From an uncultured Schaedlerella sp. (GTDB lineage Bacteria > Bacillota > Clostridia > Lachnospirales > Lachnospiraceae): 34,137 nucleotides of DNA. Below the pieces are notes generated by a model. It worked only from the letters and a program-made list of their open reading frames with translations. It did not search any database and was not told where the DNA came from. Below are positions 1 to 7,315 of the stretch, piece by piece. Positions within the stretch are counted from its first letter, which is position 1. Each line of letters begins with the position of its first letter. The stretch lies in NCBI GenBank assembly GCA_934435195.1, contig CAKSAJ010000029.1, positions 1-34,137 of the forward strand, given 5' to 3'. A program made the translations under genes and the position numbers.

Positions 1-19
1 CAAAAATTGTCTTTGCCAT
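1..19 (-). CDS. Start of a truncated minus-strand gene, possibly TnpV-like
   Basis: Reading the minus strand, an ATG at 19 is preceded by GGAGG (33-29) with nine bases between, a good ribosome binding site. The first codons read M-A-K-T-I-F and then leave the window. Transposon-associated TnpV proteins of Lachnospiraceae commonly begin in a similar way and occur near holin-like toxin genes, but six residues cannot prove this. The start signal is seen; the family is inferred. Confidence 0.4.
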
Positions 20-253
20 TGTCTGTTACCTCCACATTCTTTTTTATTTTGAATGTCCGCAAAATCCGTCCTACATCCCGTTGCCAGTATGGAGGCGGTA
101 ACATTGCCAGTATATCATATAGTGTTTTATATAAGCAAATCCTTGGTTTACTTTCATTAACTTAAACAGAATAATTGCTAACTGGCGCCGAAAAGAGCCA
201 GAAAACCCCGTCCTTAACCGGCTCTTGTGACCAGCAACGCATCTAAGGCATAG

Positions 254-291
254 AAAAACCACCCCGGAACTTTGGCGAGCGATGGAGTGGT
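254..291 (-). terminator. Minus-strand intrinsic terminator
   Basis: On the minus strand ACCACTCC (291-284) pairs with GGGGTGGT (265-258), including one G-U pair, and is followed by TTTTTCT. On the plus strand the same pairing has a C-A mismatch and no T-run, so it should work only leftward. It would end a minus-strand transcript from the 300-400 area, for which I see no gene. Confidence 0.55.
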
Positions 292-322
292 GATTCTATG
301 AATTTCCGATTTACATTGAGGT

Positions 323-355
323 CAACCCACCTTGTGGGCGGTTGTTCTCTTTTTG
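323..355 (+). terminator. Intrinsic terminator upstream of the toxin promoter
   Basis: CAACC (323-327) pairs with GGTTG (340-344), with an inner CAC/GTG pairing, followed by TTCTCTTTTT. It would insulate the toxin locus from rightward read-through. Its T-run overlaps the proposed toxin -35 element. Confidence 0.5.
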
Positions 356-380
356 TGTCTTAAAGATAACATGGTAATAT
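353..380 (+). promoter_or_regulatory. Candidate promoter of the holin-like toxin mRNA
   Basis: TTGTGT (353-358), a 16-base spacer and TAATAT (375-380). The predicted start near 386-388 puts the sequence GGGAAACCA at the very 5' end of the RNA. That sequence is complementary to the region 3' of the toxin gene. The -10 is reasonable and the -35 matches only in TTG. Confidence 0.45.
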
Positions 381-421
381 ACAGGCAGGGAAACCAAAGC
401 CGGGCGGCTGCCCTTCTTTAC

Positions 422-460
422 GGAGGGATAAAAACACCCTCCAGACGAAAGAAAGGAGGG
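422..460 (+). promoter_or_regulatory. Toxin leader: two alternative hairpins around the SD
   Basis: Three blocks occur in order: GGAGGG (422-427), CCCTCC (437-442) and GGAGGG (455-460). The last is the toxin SD, seven bases before its ATG. CCCTCC can pair with the SD and hide it, or with the upstream GGAGGG and free it; the two hairpins exclude each other. SD masking in the leader is well known for type I toxin mRNAs. The alternative pairing here is seen in sequence; the switch is inference. Confidence 0.6.
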
Positions 461-467
461 CGATAAG

Positions 468-560
468 ATGATTACATATTCTGACATGATTCAGTTCTGT
501 ATATTCATTGTTGCCCTTGTAGGTCTTTGCTATGAGATTTTCAAGGACAAACGAAGATAG
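468..560 (+). CDS. Holin-like type I toxin (Hol_Tox-type), 30 aa
   Basis: A 30-residue peptide starting M-I-T-Y-S-D-M, with one hydrophobic segment (about residues 8-24, FCIFIVALVGLCYEIF) and a short charged tail KDKRR. This is the standard layout of the Firmicutes 'putative holin-like toxin' family: tiny membrane peptides of type I toxin-antitoxin loci that damage the membrane when over-produced. Its SD (GGAGGG, 455-460) is strong and lies within a hairpin. The flanks supply a promoter, a candidate antisense RNA and complementary 5' and 3' arms. It sits beside a probable transposon gene start, and such loci are common on mobile elements. Family assignment rests on length, layout and residue pattern; toxicity is inferred. 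Confidence 0.8.
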   Translation: MITYSDMIQFCIFIVALVGLCYEIFKDKRR

Positions 561-588
561 CCGCCACTACCGTAAATAGTGACGGCTA
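558..588. repeat. Inverted repeat overlapping the toxin stop codon
   Basis: TAGCCG-C-CACTA (558-569) pairs with TAGTG-A-CGGCTA (577-588) across a seven-base loop, with one mismatch. No T-run follows on either strand, so it is a stable stem-loop rather than a clear terminator. It may protect the 3' part of the toxin RNA or form a loop for kissing contact with the antisense RNA. Confidence 0.5.
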
Positions 589-727
589 TTGTACAATAGC
601 TTAACATTATAACCGGGTAGCCGCTTGTGGTTTCCTTCTTCGTATTTTCAATATAGCATATCTGGCAGCAGGATTCAAGTCTGTTGGAAAATTTGCAACA
701 TTATTCTTTATCGCCTGATCAAACCGC

Positions 728-1273
728 TTAAAAATCCATTGAATCAAAATCAATTATCAAATTATCATAAATACCAACTTCGATAGAATCAGAAAACGTG
801 TATTCTCCAGTATCTTCAGATTCAAAATTGTAAATGGTGATTCTGTTCTTTTCTGGATCGACAATCCAATATTCACGAACACCTGCAGTACGATATTTGA
901 ATAATTTAGTGTAATAGTCCATCCGGCGACTGCCCGGAGAGACAATTTCAATAATCCAATCCGGTGCACCCACACACCCTTTATCTGTGAGTTTATCTTG
1001 AGAACAAATAATGCTTATATCAGGTTCAACATAGTTTTTATCATCCTTATTCAAAAATACCGCAAATGGGGCAATATCGACCTCACACGAACCGCCATCG
1101 CTGTCGATATAATCGGCAATCTTGCGACTGATAGACAATAATATCTGTTGGTGTCGTCTGGTTGGTGGTGCCATCATATAGATTTGTCCATCAATTAATT
1201 CAGCACGCTGTCCTTCTGGAAGTGTATAAATATCATCAATATTATATTCTCTGGTTGACTGTGCTAATGGCAT
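728..1273 (-). CDS. Uma2 family endonuclease (DUF820)
   Basis: A protein of 181 residues matching the Uma2/DUF820 family of PD-(D/E)XK-fold putative nucleases, common in cyanobacteria and in scattered Firmicutes. The N-terminal PEGQRAELIDGQIYMMAPP block is followed by VEPDISII, PDWIIEIVSP and then D-Y-Y-T-K-L with GVREYWIVDP. The D, E-x-V and K positions are the expected catalytic set. I chose the ATG at 1273 because AGAAAGGA lies nine bases before it; an upstream ATG at 1300 lacks such a site. It has its own promoter and diverges from the next gene. No partner gene is present and its role is unknown; members are often in accessory DNA, which agrees with the left edge here. Confidence 0.85.
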   Translation of the reverse strand: MPLAQSTREYNIDDIYTLPEGQRAELIDGQIYMMAPPTRRHQQILLSISRKIADYIDSDGGSCEVDIAPFAVFLNKDDKNYVEPDISIICSQDKLTDKGCVGAPDWIIEIVSPGSRRMDYYTKLFKYRTAGVREYWIVDPEKNRITIYNFESEDTGEYTFSDSIEVGIYDNLIIDFDSMDF

Positions 1274-1329
1274 AATAACACATCCTTTCTTGTGATGCAA
1301 TTTGAGTTCACTTATTCCACTCTACTAGA

Positions 1330-1358
1330 AGTATATATCAAAAGTATATTGGTGTAAA
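1330..1358 (-). promoter_or_regulatory. Promoter of the Uma2 gene
   Basis: Minus strand: TTTACA (1358-1353), 17-base spacer, TATACT (1335-1330). Good sigma-A match at ideal spacing, about 57 bases before the start codon. Confidence 0.65.
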
Positions 1359-1610
1359 TGAAGAGTCAAATATCTGCGAGAGTCTTTTTCTTGAGTGTGG
1401 GCTGATTTGAATTAAATAGCCCACCTAATGAACTAAATACCAAATTAACGAAAAGACGAAAACCACTTTCTATTAAAATTGTCTGATGTTTTACAAGTTC
1501 CTATCGCAAGTGATAGTGGCATATCTATATAAATATGTGACAATATAATTGAAAAAACAGGATTTTGCATATTTCAACTTGAATTTCAGAAGAAAGGATG
1601 TGTGATAAGA
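1359..1610. other. Intergenic region between divergent genes
   Basis: With the Uma2 leader this is a 337-base gap without a gene. It holds a GTGGGCT/AGCCCAC stem-loop (1397-1403 with 1418-1424) without a T-run, and a small CTATC/GATAG inverted repeat (1501-1516). A TATAAT (1544-1549) is the probable -10 of the rightward gene, but I see no good -35 for it. No tRNA or reading frame is supported. Confidence 0.4.
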
Positions 1611-2426
1611 ATGTTCAAAAAAATAGCAGGTGTTTTTTGTTTAATCCTCGGTATCTTTTTTAGTATAGCGACGATAAAAATGATATTCATTGATAATCCA
1701 AAAACAAAATCTGTATTGAAGGATGCTGTTTATGTTGGAGAAGACGCAATCGATGAAAAAAATGACGGAAAAATGGTGATTGTGTGTGGAACATTTGAAC
1801 TGACAAAGCCAGCATATGATGATGAAATCGGAATATCCTTCGATAATATTCGTGTTTCACGTTCGAAACAAACGATGAAATTAAACAAAGGCTCCAGCAA
1901 AGATGAAGAAGATATGACAGCAACGGAAAAACTTTATGGTGTTTTGGAATGGAGTCCGGTAATGGGTAGCGTTGCATATCAGGGAGAAGGAAAAATAGGT
2001 AATTATACGTTATCATCTGATTTTATTGAGAATATCAGAACAGATACAGTATGGGCTAAGTATGATGAGGCGGAGCTACAAGAAGCGGGCTATGCTTATA
2101 TGCCGGATAAAAAACATTCGCCGACTCATTTCATAGAACCTTTGGAACAGTGCCAGAGAGCTCTTAAGGAAAATGATTTTCGTTATAATTATTCTGCAGC
2201 TGGTTTAAAAACAGGGCAGAAGGTGACAGCAATTGGAATACAAGACGGTCAGACATTAAAGGCAGCACCAAAGATGGCTGACAGTGTAATGAAAGGTACA
2301 CTTGATAAGAAAGAGGCAATAAAAAAGGGTGGAACGGGAGGCATAGGAGTAACAATTTTCTCAATTTGCTTTGCGTTATTCTGGTTAGTGGTAGGAATGG
2401 GATTGATAATAGCAAAGAAAGAATAA
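1611..2426 (+). CDS. TMEM43-like membrane protein (DUF1625-like)
   Basis: A protein of 271 residues with a hydrophobic N-terminal segment (about 5-25, GVFCLILGIFFSIATI) and a C-terminal one (about 245-267), enclosing a polar domain. The middle has AVYVGEDAIDEKNDGKMVIV, then a segment like VRLSR-x-VEMYQW of TMEM43 proteins (here IRVSRSKQTMK and YGVLEWSPV). Overall this resembles bacterial TMEM43 family proteins, whose function is unknown. I chose ATG 1611 over GTG 1602 because the site AAAGGA (1593-1598) is only three bases from the GTG. Stand-alone gene, closed by a strong terminator. The family call is moderate; the two-TM topology is clear. Confidence 0.6.
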   Translation: MFKKIAGVFCLILGIFFSIATIKMIFIDNPKTKSVLKDAVYVGEDAIDEKNDGKMVIVCGTFELTKPAYDDEIGISFDNIRVSRSKQTMKLNKGSSKDEEDMTATEKLYGVLEWSPVMGSVAYQGEGKIGNYTLSSDFIENIRTDTVWAKYDEAELQEAGYAYMPDKKHSPTHFIEPLEQCQRALKENDFRYNYSAAGLKTGQKVTAIGIQDGQTLKAAPKMADSVMKGTLDKKEAIKKGGTGGIGVTIFSICFALFWLVVGMGLIIAKKE

Positions 2427-2455
2427 TTTCAAAAAAATTTAAAATTATGATACAA

Positions 2456-2491
2456 AAAATCGCCCGGACTTTTTATGGAACGGGCGATTTT
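2456..2491. terminator. Bidirectional intrinsic terminator
   Basis: AAAATCGCCCG (2456-2466) pairs perfectly with CGGGCGATTTT (2481-2491) over a 14-base loop. A/T tracts on both sides let it serve both the rightward TMEM43-like gene and the leftward murF operon. Confidence 0.85.
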
Positions 2492-2504
2492 CAACATTTA
2501 TTTT

Positions 2505-3878
2505 CTAAAACGCTTCACATTTTTCTACAATCTCAGGAAATTCCATTCCGTGAGAAGCTTTGATAAGAATTGTATCGTGAGGCTTGATCACATTTTTCAT
2601 TTCTTTAAAGAAATCTGCTTTTGTTGCATAGTGATGTACTTCTGTCCCCTTATTCTGGTTTTGGGCTCCTGAAGAGAGGAAGCGTGTGTATTCTCCGATG
2701 GAAATTACGACATTAATGCCAATCTGTGCAGCGTGGGCACCGACGTCATAATGCATCGCATCAGCATCATCACCAAGCTCAAACATATCTCCGAGAATAG
2801 CAACAGTTCTTGTGTCTGCTTTAGCGAGAACATCCAGCGAAGCTTTCATGGAAGCTGGATTTGCATTGTAGCAGTCATCAATGATTGTCAGATTCTCTGT
2901 TTCAATCAGATGATTGCGTCCGGCAAGAGGAACCAATGCCTCAATTCCCTTCTTGATTTCATCATCTGTCATACCTAAAGCATATCCAACTGCAATTCCG
3001 GCAAGGGCATTGTATACCATATGTTCGCCCGGAATGGTAATGTGAGCTGTAAATTCAGAAGATGGTGTGACAAATGTAGCGGTTGTTCCGCGCATACCCA
3101 TATCTTCAATATTGTCAGCGTGGTAATTCAGGTTATCATCCAGACCAAAATAAATTGGTTTTACGCCATTATCCGGAACAAAGGATGCGAGCTTATCATC
3201 ATCTCCATTGAAAATGATCGTTCCGTTTGGGTTCATGTACCGGAACATCTCCGTTTTGGCTTTTAAAATACCATCGCGTGATTCCAGATGTTCAAGATGA
3301 GCGTATCCGATATTTGTAATAACACAGATATCCGGACGAGCCATCTTGGCAAGTCGTGTCATCTCACCAAAATGACTGATTCCCATCTCCAGTACAGCAA
3401 TTTCATGTTCTTCACGAATATTGAAAATTGTCAGTGGAAGACCGATTTCATTATTGAAGTTTCCTGCTGTTTTTAATACAGAGAACTTCTGGCTTAAAAC
3501 AGAAGCAATCATTTCTTTTGTGCTGGTTTTGCCAACGCTGCCGGAAATGCCGACAACTTTGATATCCAGTGAGCGGCGATAATGTTCAGCAATTGCTTTC
3601 ATTGCCTGCTCACAAGAATTTACAAGGATGTAAGAAAATGCAACATCGCCAAGATCTTCCTCGGAGAGGGCACATAAAGCACCGGCTTCGATTGTCTTTG
3701 GAATAAATGTATGTCCGTCTACTCGGGCACCGCGAATTGCGATGAACAAGCTGTCTTTCTGGACTTTACGACTGTCAATTACAACACTGGAAACGGATTT
3801 TTCCAGATTGGCTTCAGGACCATGGTAAGTACCCTGACAAGCTTCTGTGATTTCTCTTAACGTCATATGTTTCATCAT
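2505..3878 (-). CDS. murF: UDP-MurNAc-tripeptide--D-Ala-D-Ala ligase
   Basis: MurF joins D-Ala-D-Ala to UDP-MurNAc-tripeptide with ATP in the cytoplasm, the last soluble step of the peptidoglycan precursor. The 457 residues have the Mur ligase three-domain order: an N-terminal UDP-substrate domain, a central ATPase with P-loop GISGSVGKTS (110-119) and ITNIGYAHLEH, and a C-terminal domain with DDCYNANPASM and LGDMFELG. Length is normal. The start is supported by GAGGA seven bases upstream; a second ATG follows directly. It lies 19 bases after ddl, which makes its D-Ala-D-Ala substrate. It is the last gene of the plsC-pncB-ddl-murF operon and ends at a strong terminator. Confidence 0.97.
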   Translation of the reverse strand: MMKHMTLREITEACQGTYHGPEANLEKSVSSVVIDSRKVQKDSLFIAIRGARVDGHTFIPKTIEAGALCALSEEDLGDVAFSYILVNSCEQAMKAIAEHYRRSLDIKVVGISGSVGKTSTKEMIASVLSQKFSVLKTAGNFNNEIGLPLTIFNIREEHEIAVLEMGISHFGEMTRLAKMARPDICVITNIGYAHLEHLESRDGILKAKTEMFRYMNPNGTIIFNGDDDKLASFVPDNGVKPIYFGLDDNLNYHADNIEDMGMRGTTATFVTPSSEFTAHITIPGEHMVYNALAGIAVGYALGMTDDEIKKGIEALVPLAGRNHLIETENLTIIDDCYNANPASMKASLDVLAKADTRTVAILGDMFELGDDADAMHYDVGAHAAQIGINVVISIGEYTRFLSSGAQNQNKGTEVHHYATKADFFKEMKNVIKPHDTILIKASHGMEFPEIVEKCEAF

Positions 3879-3897
3879 ACAAGAATCCTCGTCTTTC

Positions 3898-4953
3898 TTA
3901 TTTATATCTTGCTTCTAAAGATTTTTCAATAATCAGTTCACAAAGGTCGCCATATTCAATTCCTGTAACAGCAGCTTCTTTTGGAAGAAGACTTGCGGCT
4001 GTCATACCAGGAAGTGTGTTCATCTCCAGACAGTACAGATTGTTGTCGGCATCCAACAGGAAGTCGGCACGACTGTATACATCAAGCTTCAGAGCATGGA
4101 AAGCACGAACTGTGTATTCCTGCATCTTAGCAGCAATCTCTTCACTGATATTTGCAGGGCAGACCTCTTCTGTTGCTCCGTCCTGATATTTGTTTGCATA
4201 ATCAAAAAATCCTGTTTTTGGAATGATTTCGATAGGTGGTAATGCTTTATCATCGATAATACCACATGCAAATTCGCGGCCTTTTACATATTCTTCAATA
4301 ACAAGCTCATCTTCATAGCGGAAAGATTTTTCAAGAGCTTCATCATATTCTTCCTCGGTATTTACAATGTAAACACCAATGCTTGAACCGCCGGAACAAG
4401 GTTTTACAACGACTGGAAGAGAGAGTCCAAGGCTTGCCAAATCTTTTTTATTTTTGTTTTTATGGATGCAGACACCATTTGGTGTAGGAATTCCGGATTC
4501 TAAGAAAATCTGTTTTGCGATTCCCTTATGCATTGCAGTTGCACATCCAAGTGAATTTGGTCCTGTATATTTAATTCCCAACAGATCAAATGTAGCCTGT
4601 AATTTTCCGTTTTCGCCTTCACCGCCATGAAGACCGATGAATGTAATATCAGCCATACGGCAAAGCTCGATTACATTTGGTCCTAAGAAGCAGTCTGACT
4701 GATCAGGACGGGACGCTTTGATAGCTGCGAGGTCAGGTTCTTCAGTTGCAATGTTCTTAGCAATTTCAAGACCATGTCCGGGAAGTGTAAATACTTCCTC
4801 TAGTTTGTCAGAGTCATAAGGAAGCCCCATAAATACATCCAGAAGAAATGCATCATGTCCTTTCTCAATTAATGTGCGGCAGATACCGGCAGCAGAAGAA
4901 AGTGATACGTCACGTTCTGTACTTAAGCCTCCGGCTAATACGATAATTTTCAT
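3898..4953 (-). CDS. ddl: D-alanine--D-alanine ligase
   Basis: Makes the D-Ala-D-Ala dipeptide with ATP for peptidoglycan synthesis. The ATP-grasp protein of 351 residues shows the N-terminal LAGGLSTERDVSLSS (the Glu contacts the first alanine), the ATP lysine and small loop KPCSGGSSIGV (184-194), the omega loop FFDYANKY (249-256) with its tyrosine, and the metal-binding LEMNTLPGMT (309-318). The omega-loop tyrosine and lysine match ordinary D-Ala ligases rather than the vancomycin-resistance D-Lac or D-Ser types. The gene sits directly before murF, which uses its product. A short insertion around residues 40-85 is common in clostridial Ddl. Confidence 0.96.
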   Translation of the reverse strand: MKIIVLAGGLSTERDVSLSSAAGICRTLIEKGHDAFLLDVFMGLPYDSDKLEEVFTLPGHGLEIAKNIATEEPDLAAIKASRPDQSDCFLGPNVIELCRMADITFIGLHGGEGENGKLQATFDLLGIKYTGPNSLGCATAMHKGIAKQIFLESGIPTPNGVCIHKNKNKKDLASLGLSLPVVVKPCSGGSSIGVYIVNTEEEYDEALEKSFRYEDELVIEEYVKGREFACGIIDDKALPPIEIIPKTGFFDYANKYQDGATEEVCPANISEEIAAKMQEYTVRAFHALKLDVYSRADFLLDADNNLYCLEMNTLPGMTAASLLPKEAAVTGIEYGDLCELIIEKSLEARYK

Positions 4954-4973
4954 GATTTATACTCCTTTTATAG

Positions 4974-6422
4974 TTATTTACTCATTTCATCCAGCAGTCT
5001 GGTCTTTGTATCATACAAACTTCTGGAAAGATCAACATATACTCCATGTGGATTGAAAAGTCGTTTTGTTTCATCCCAGAGAGTTTCTTTTTCTTCTTTG
5101 CAGAACTGTGCAATCTCCATAACAGAAGGGGATTCGTAAACACATTCACCGTGTTTGAAGATTGGAAGCAGGATTTCTTTCATAGTGTAGCTTCCACCAG
5201 GAAGACGTGTTTTCTTCCATGTAGCATTTGGATCAAATAGAAGAAGTTCATCTTCTTCGTTCCATGTTTCGTCAGCAAAGCAAATGAGATCGGCCCGAAT
5301 CTTACCGGTTTCTTTGTCGTAAACACGATAAATAGTTTTGTCTCCGGGATTTGTGATTTTCTCAACATTTTCCGAAATTTTAATCTTAGGAATAAATTCT
5401 CCGTCACTGTTCTGGATGGCAGAAAGTTTATAAACGCCTCCAAAAGAAGGACAATCCTTAGAAGTGATCAGGTTTGTTCCGACACCCCAGGAACCAATCT
5501 TGGCACCTTGAATCTTCAGGTCATTGATCAAGAATTCATCCAGGTCATTGGATGCGGCAATAACAGCATCTGTGAAACCTGCTTCATCCAGCATCTTTCT
5601 CGCTTTTTTAGAAAGATATGCGAGGTCTCCGCTGTCCAGACGGATTCCGTAAGATTTTGGATGGATTCCTGCATCACGCATCTCTGTGAAGACACGGATC
5701 GCATTTGGAACACCGGACTTTAATGTGTCGTATGTGTCGACAAGTAAAGTGCAGGCATTCGGGTATAAACGTGCATATTCCTTAAATGCAGTATACTCAT
5801 CTTTGAAACTCATGATCCAGCTGTGTGCGTGAGTACCCATGACAGGAACATCAAACATCTGACCGGCGAGAACATTGGATGTTCCTACACAGCCACCGAT
5901 CATAGCAGCTCTGGCACCATACAGACCAGCATCAGGTCCCTGTGCACGGCGCAGACCAAATTCCATGATTCCATCTCCTTGTGCTGCATAAACAACACGT
6001 GAAGCTTTTGTTGCAATCAGGCATTGATGGTTGATAATGTTCAAAATTGCTGTCTCTACAAGCTGGGCTTCCATAATAGGAGCAACAATCTTTAATAATG
6101 GTTCTTTTGGGAAGATTACACTTCCTTCCGGAATTGCATAAATATCACCGCTGAAGTGGAAACCGCTTAAGTAGTGGAGAAAATCTTCACTGAAGATGCC
6201 AAGACCTCGAAGATAATCTACATCTTCATAAGAAAAATTCAAGTTTTTTATATAATCAATGACTTGATCCAGACCAGCCATAATAGAATAACCGCCATTG
6301 TTAGGATTGTTACGGAAAAATACATCGAAAATAACGGTTTCATTTTCCTGTGTTTCGAAATATCCCTGCATCATAGTCAATTCATATAAATCAGTTAGTA
6401 ACGTAAGATTTCGTGTATTCAT
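4974..6422 (-). CDS. pncB: Nicotinate phosphoribosyltransferase
   Basis: Converts nicotinate and PRPP to nicotinate mononucleotide in the Preiss-Handler NAD salvage route. Of 482 residues, the N-terminal LTDLYELTMMQGYF is the family signature. EFGLRRAQGPDAG (154-166) is a substrate loop, and GTHAHSW (196-202) contains the histidine that is phosphorylated in the ATP-coupled cycle. IRLDSGDLAYLSKKAR and the later VGTNLITS also fit, as does the Firmicutes-type length. It lies 20 bases after plsC and 20 before ddl in one operon. The link to cell wall genes is not an obvious pathway link. Confidence 0.96.
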   Translation of the reverse strand: MNTRNLTLLTDLYELTMMQGYFETQENETVIFDVFFRNNPNNGGYSIMAGLDQVIDYIKNLNFSYEDVDYLRGLGIFSEDFLHYLSGFHFSGDIYAIPEGSVIFPKEPLLKIVAPIMEAQLVETAILNIINHQCLIATKASRVVYAAQGDGIMEFGLRRAQGPDAGLYGARAAMIGGCVGTSNVLAGQMFDVPVMGTHAHSWIMSFKDEYTAFKEYARLYPNACTLLVDTYDTLKSGVPNAIRVFTEMRDAGIHPKSYGIRLDSGDLAYLSKKARKMLDEAGFTDAVIAASNDLDEFLINDLKIQGAKIGSWGVGTNLITSKDCPSFGGVYKLSAIQNSDGEFIPKIKISENVEKITNPGDKTIYRVYDKETGKIRADLICFADETWNEEDELLLFDPNATWKKTRLPGGSYTMKEILLPIFKHGECVYESPSVMEIAQFCKEEKETLWDETKRLFNPHGVYVDLSRSLYDTKTRLLDEMSK

Positions 6423-6442
6423 TTTAGTCTCCTTGTGTTACG

Positions 6443-7174
6443 TTAAATTTCCGCATTCTTATTAATTGTTTCCTGAACAATATTCTGTACATAAGCACCG
6501 ATATGTTTTTTTGTCTCAGCATCCAGTTCATTTGGATAAATCGGTTTGCCATATTCGATGACGACATGTGTCTTTTTAATACGCGGAAAATGATTTTCCA
6601 AAATATCAGCAGTATTATTCAGAGAGACCGGGACAATAGGACATCCTGTCTTTGTGGCAATCCTAAATGCACCGTCTTTAAAAGGAAGTAAACTTAATTC
6701 TTCGCCTTTATTTCTTGTACCCTCTGGAAAGATAAAGATAGAAATACCATTCTTAACATATTCAATGGCTTTTAAAATTGTCTTTAATCCTTCTTTTGCA
6801 TTCTCACGATCTAGGAAAAGACAGTAGAGATATTGCATCCAGACAGAGAGAAAAGGAACTTTTTGAATCTCTTTTTTAGCTATATAACCGGTGAGACGTT
6901 TGCAGCGTGAATATGTCAGGACAATATCGAAGTAACTGCGGTGATTACCGATGAATAAAGCTGCTTCATCCGGAATGTTCTCTTCTCCGATCACAGTGAC
7001 GGACACACCGGATAATCTGATGATGACTTTAAATGCCCACTGGACAATGCGAAGAGAACTGATATCTTTTGCATCTTTGTTTACCTTTCCAATCAGCCAT
7101 TCAACGAAAAAAATCGGAATTGACAAAATCAAAAACAGTATAAGAAATACTGCGACAATGATTAAACGTATCAT
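6443..7174 (-). CDS. plsC: 1-acyl-sn-glycerol-3-phosphate acyltransferase
   Basis: Adds the second acyl chain to lysophosphatidic acid to make phosphatidic acid at the membrane. The 243-residue protein has a hydrophobic N-terminus (about 3-28), the catalytic H-x4-D motif NHRSYFD (77-83) and the phosphate-binding FPEGTRNKG (149-157), followed by LPFKDGAF and PIVPVSLN. These are the four classic PlsC motifs. It is the first gene of the minus-strand operon, with a clear promoter about 65 bases upstream. Substrate preference cannot be read from sequence. Confidence 0.93.
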   Translation of the reverse strand: MIRLIIVAVFLILFLILSIPIFFVEWLIGKVNKDAKDISSLRIVQWAFKVIIRLSGVSVTVIGEENIPDEAALFIGNHRSYFDIVLTYSRCKRLTGYIAKKEIQKVPFLSVWMQYLYCLFLDRENAKEGLKTILKAIEYVKNGISIFIFPEGTRNKGEELSLLPFKDGAFRIATKTGCPIVPVSLNNTADILENHFPRIKKTHVVIEYGKPIYPNELDAETKKHIGAYVQNIVQETINKNAEI

Positions 7175-7239
7175 AGATATAAACCTCTCTTTTGTTTATG
7201 ACTTGTAATTGAACTGTTACGTTCAAAACTACTATTCAA

Positions 7240-7268
7240 AGTATACTAAACTTGTGTTAAAAACACAA
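7240..7268 (-). promoter_or_regulatory. Promoter of the plsC operon with an inverted repeat
   Basis: Minus strand: TTGTGT (7268-7263), 17-base spacer, TATACT (7245-7240). The -35 forms one arm of an inverted repeat TTGTGT-TTTTA-ACACAA (7268-7252), which could be an operator for a repressor. The promoter is a strong match; the operator is inference. Confidence 0.7.
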
Positions 7269-7315
7269 CGCATAAATCAATATTTCAAGTAATAAGATAC
7301 TAGAGAAATGGATAT

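Larger units (their letters stand above)
430..599 (-). ncRNA. Candidate antisense RNA antitoxin
   Basis: A perfect TATAAT on the minus strand (611-606) would start an RNA near 599. Leftward it covers the whole toxin gene and its SD, and meets CCCTCC/GGAGGG (460-455 with 442-437) followed by TGTTTTTAT, a plausible terminator near 430. The product would be about 170 nt and fully complementary to the toxin mRNA, the usual design of type I antitoxins. No convincing -35 is seen (GAAACC at 634-629). The terminator stem is six base pairs with a 12-base loop. Confidence 0.5.

Noticed and set aside
71..262. Minus-strand 63-codon open frame in the left edge
   Set aside because: No ribosome binding site, no recognisable motif, and it overlaps the minus-strand terminator at 254-291. 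More likely structured non-coding sequence.
1397..1424. GTGGGCT/AGCCCAC stem as a terminator
   Set aside because: No T-run follows on either strand and no gene ends beside it.
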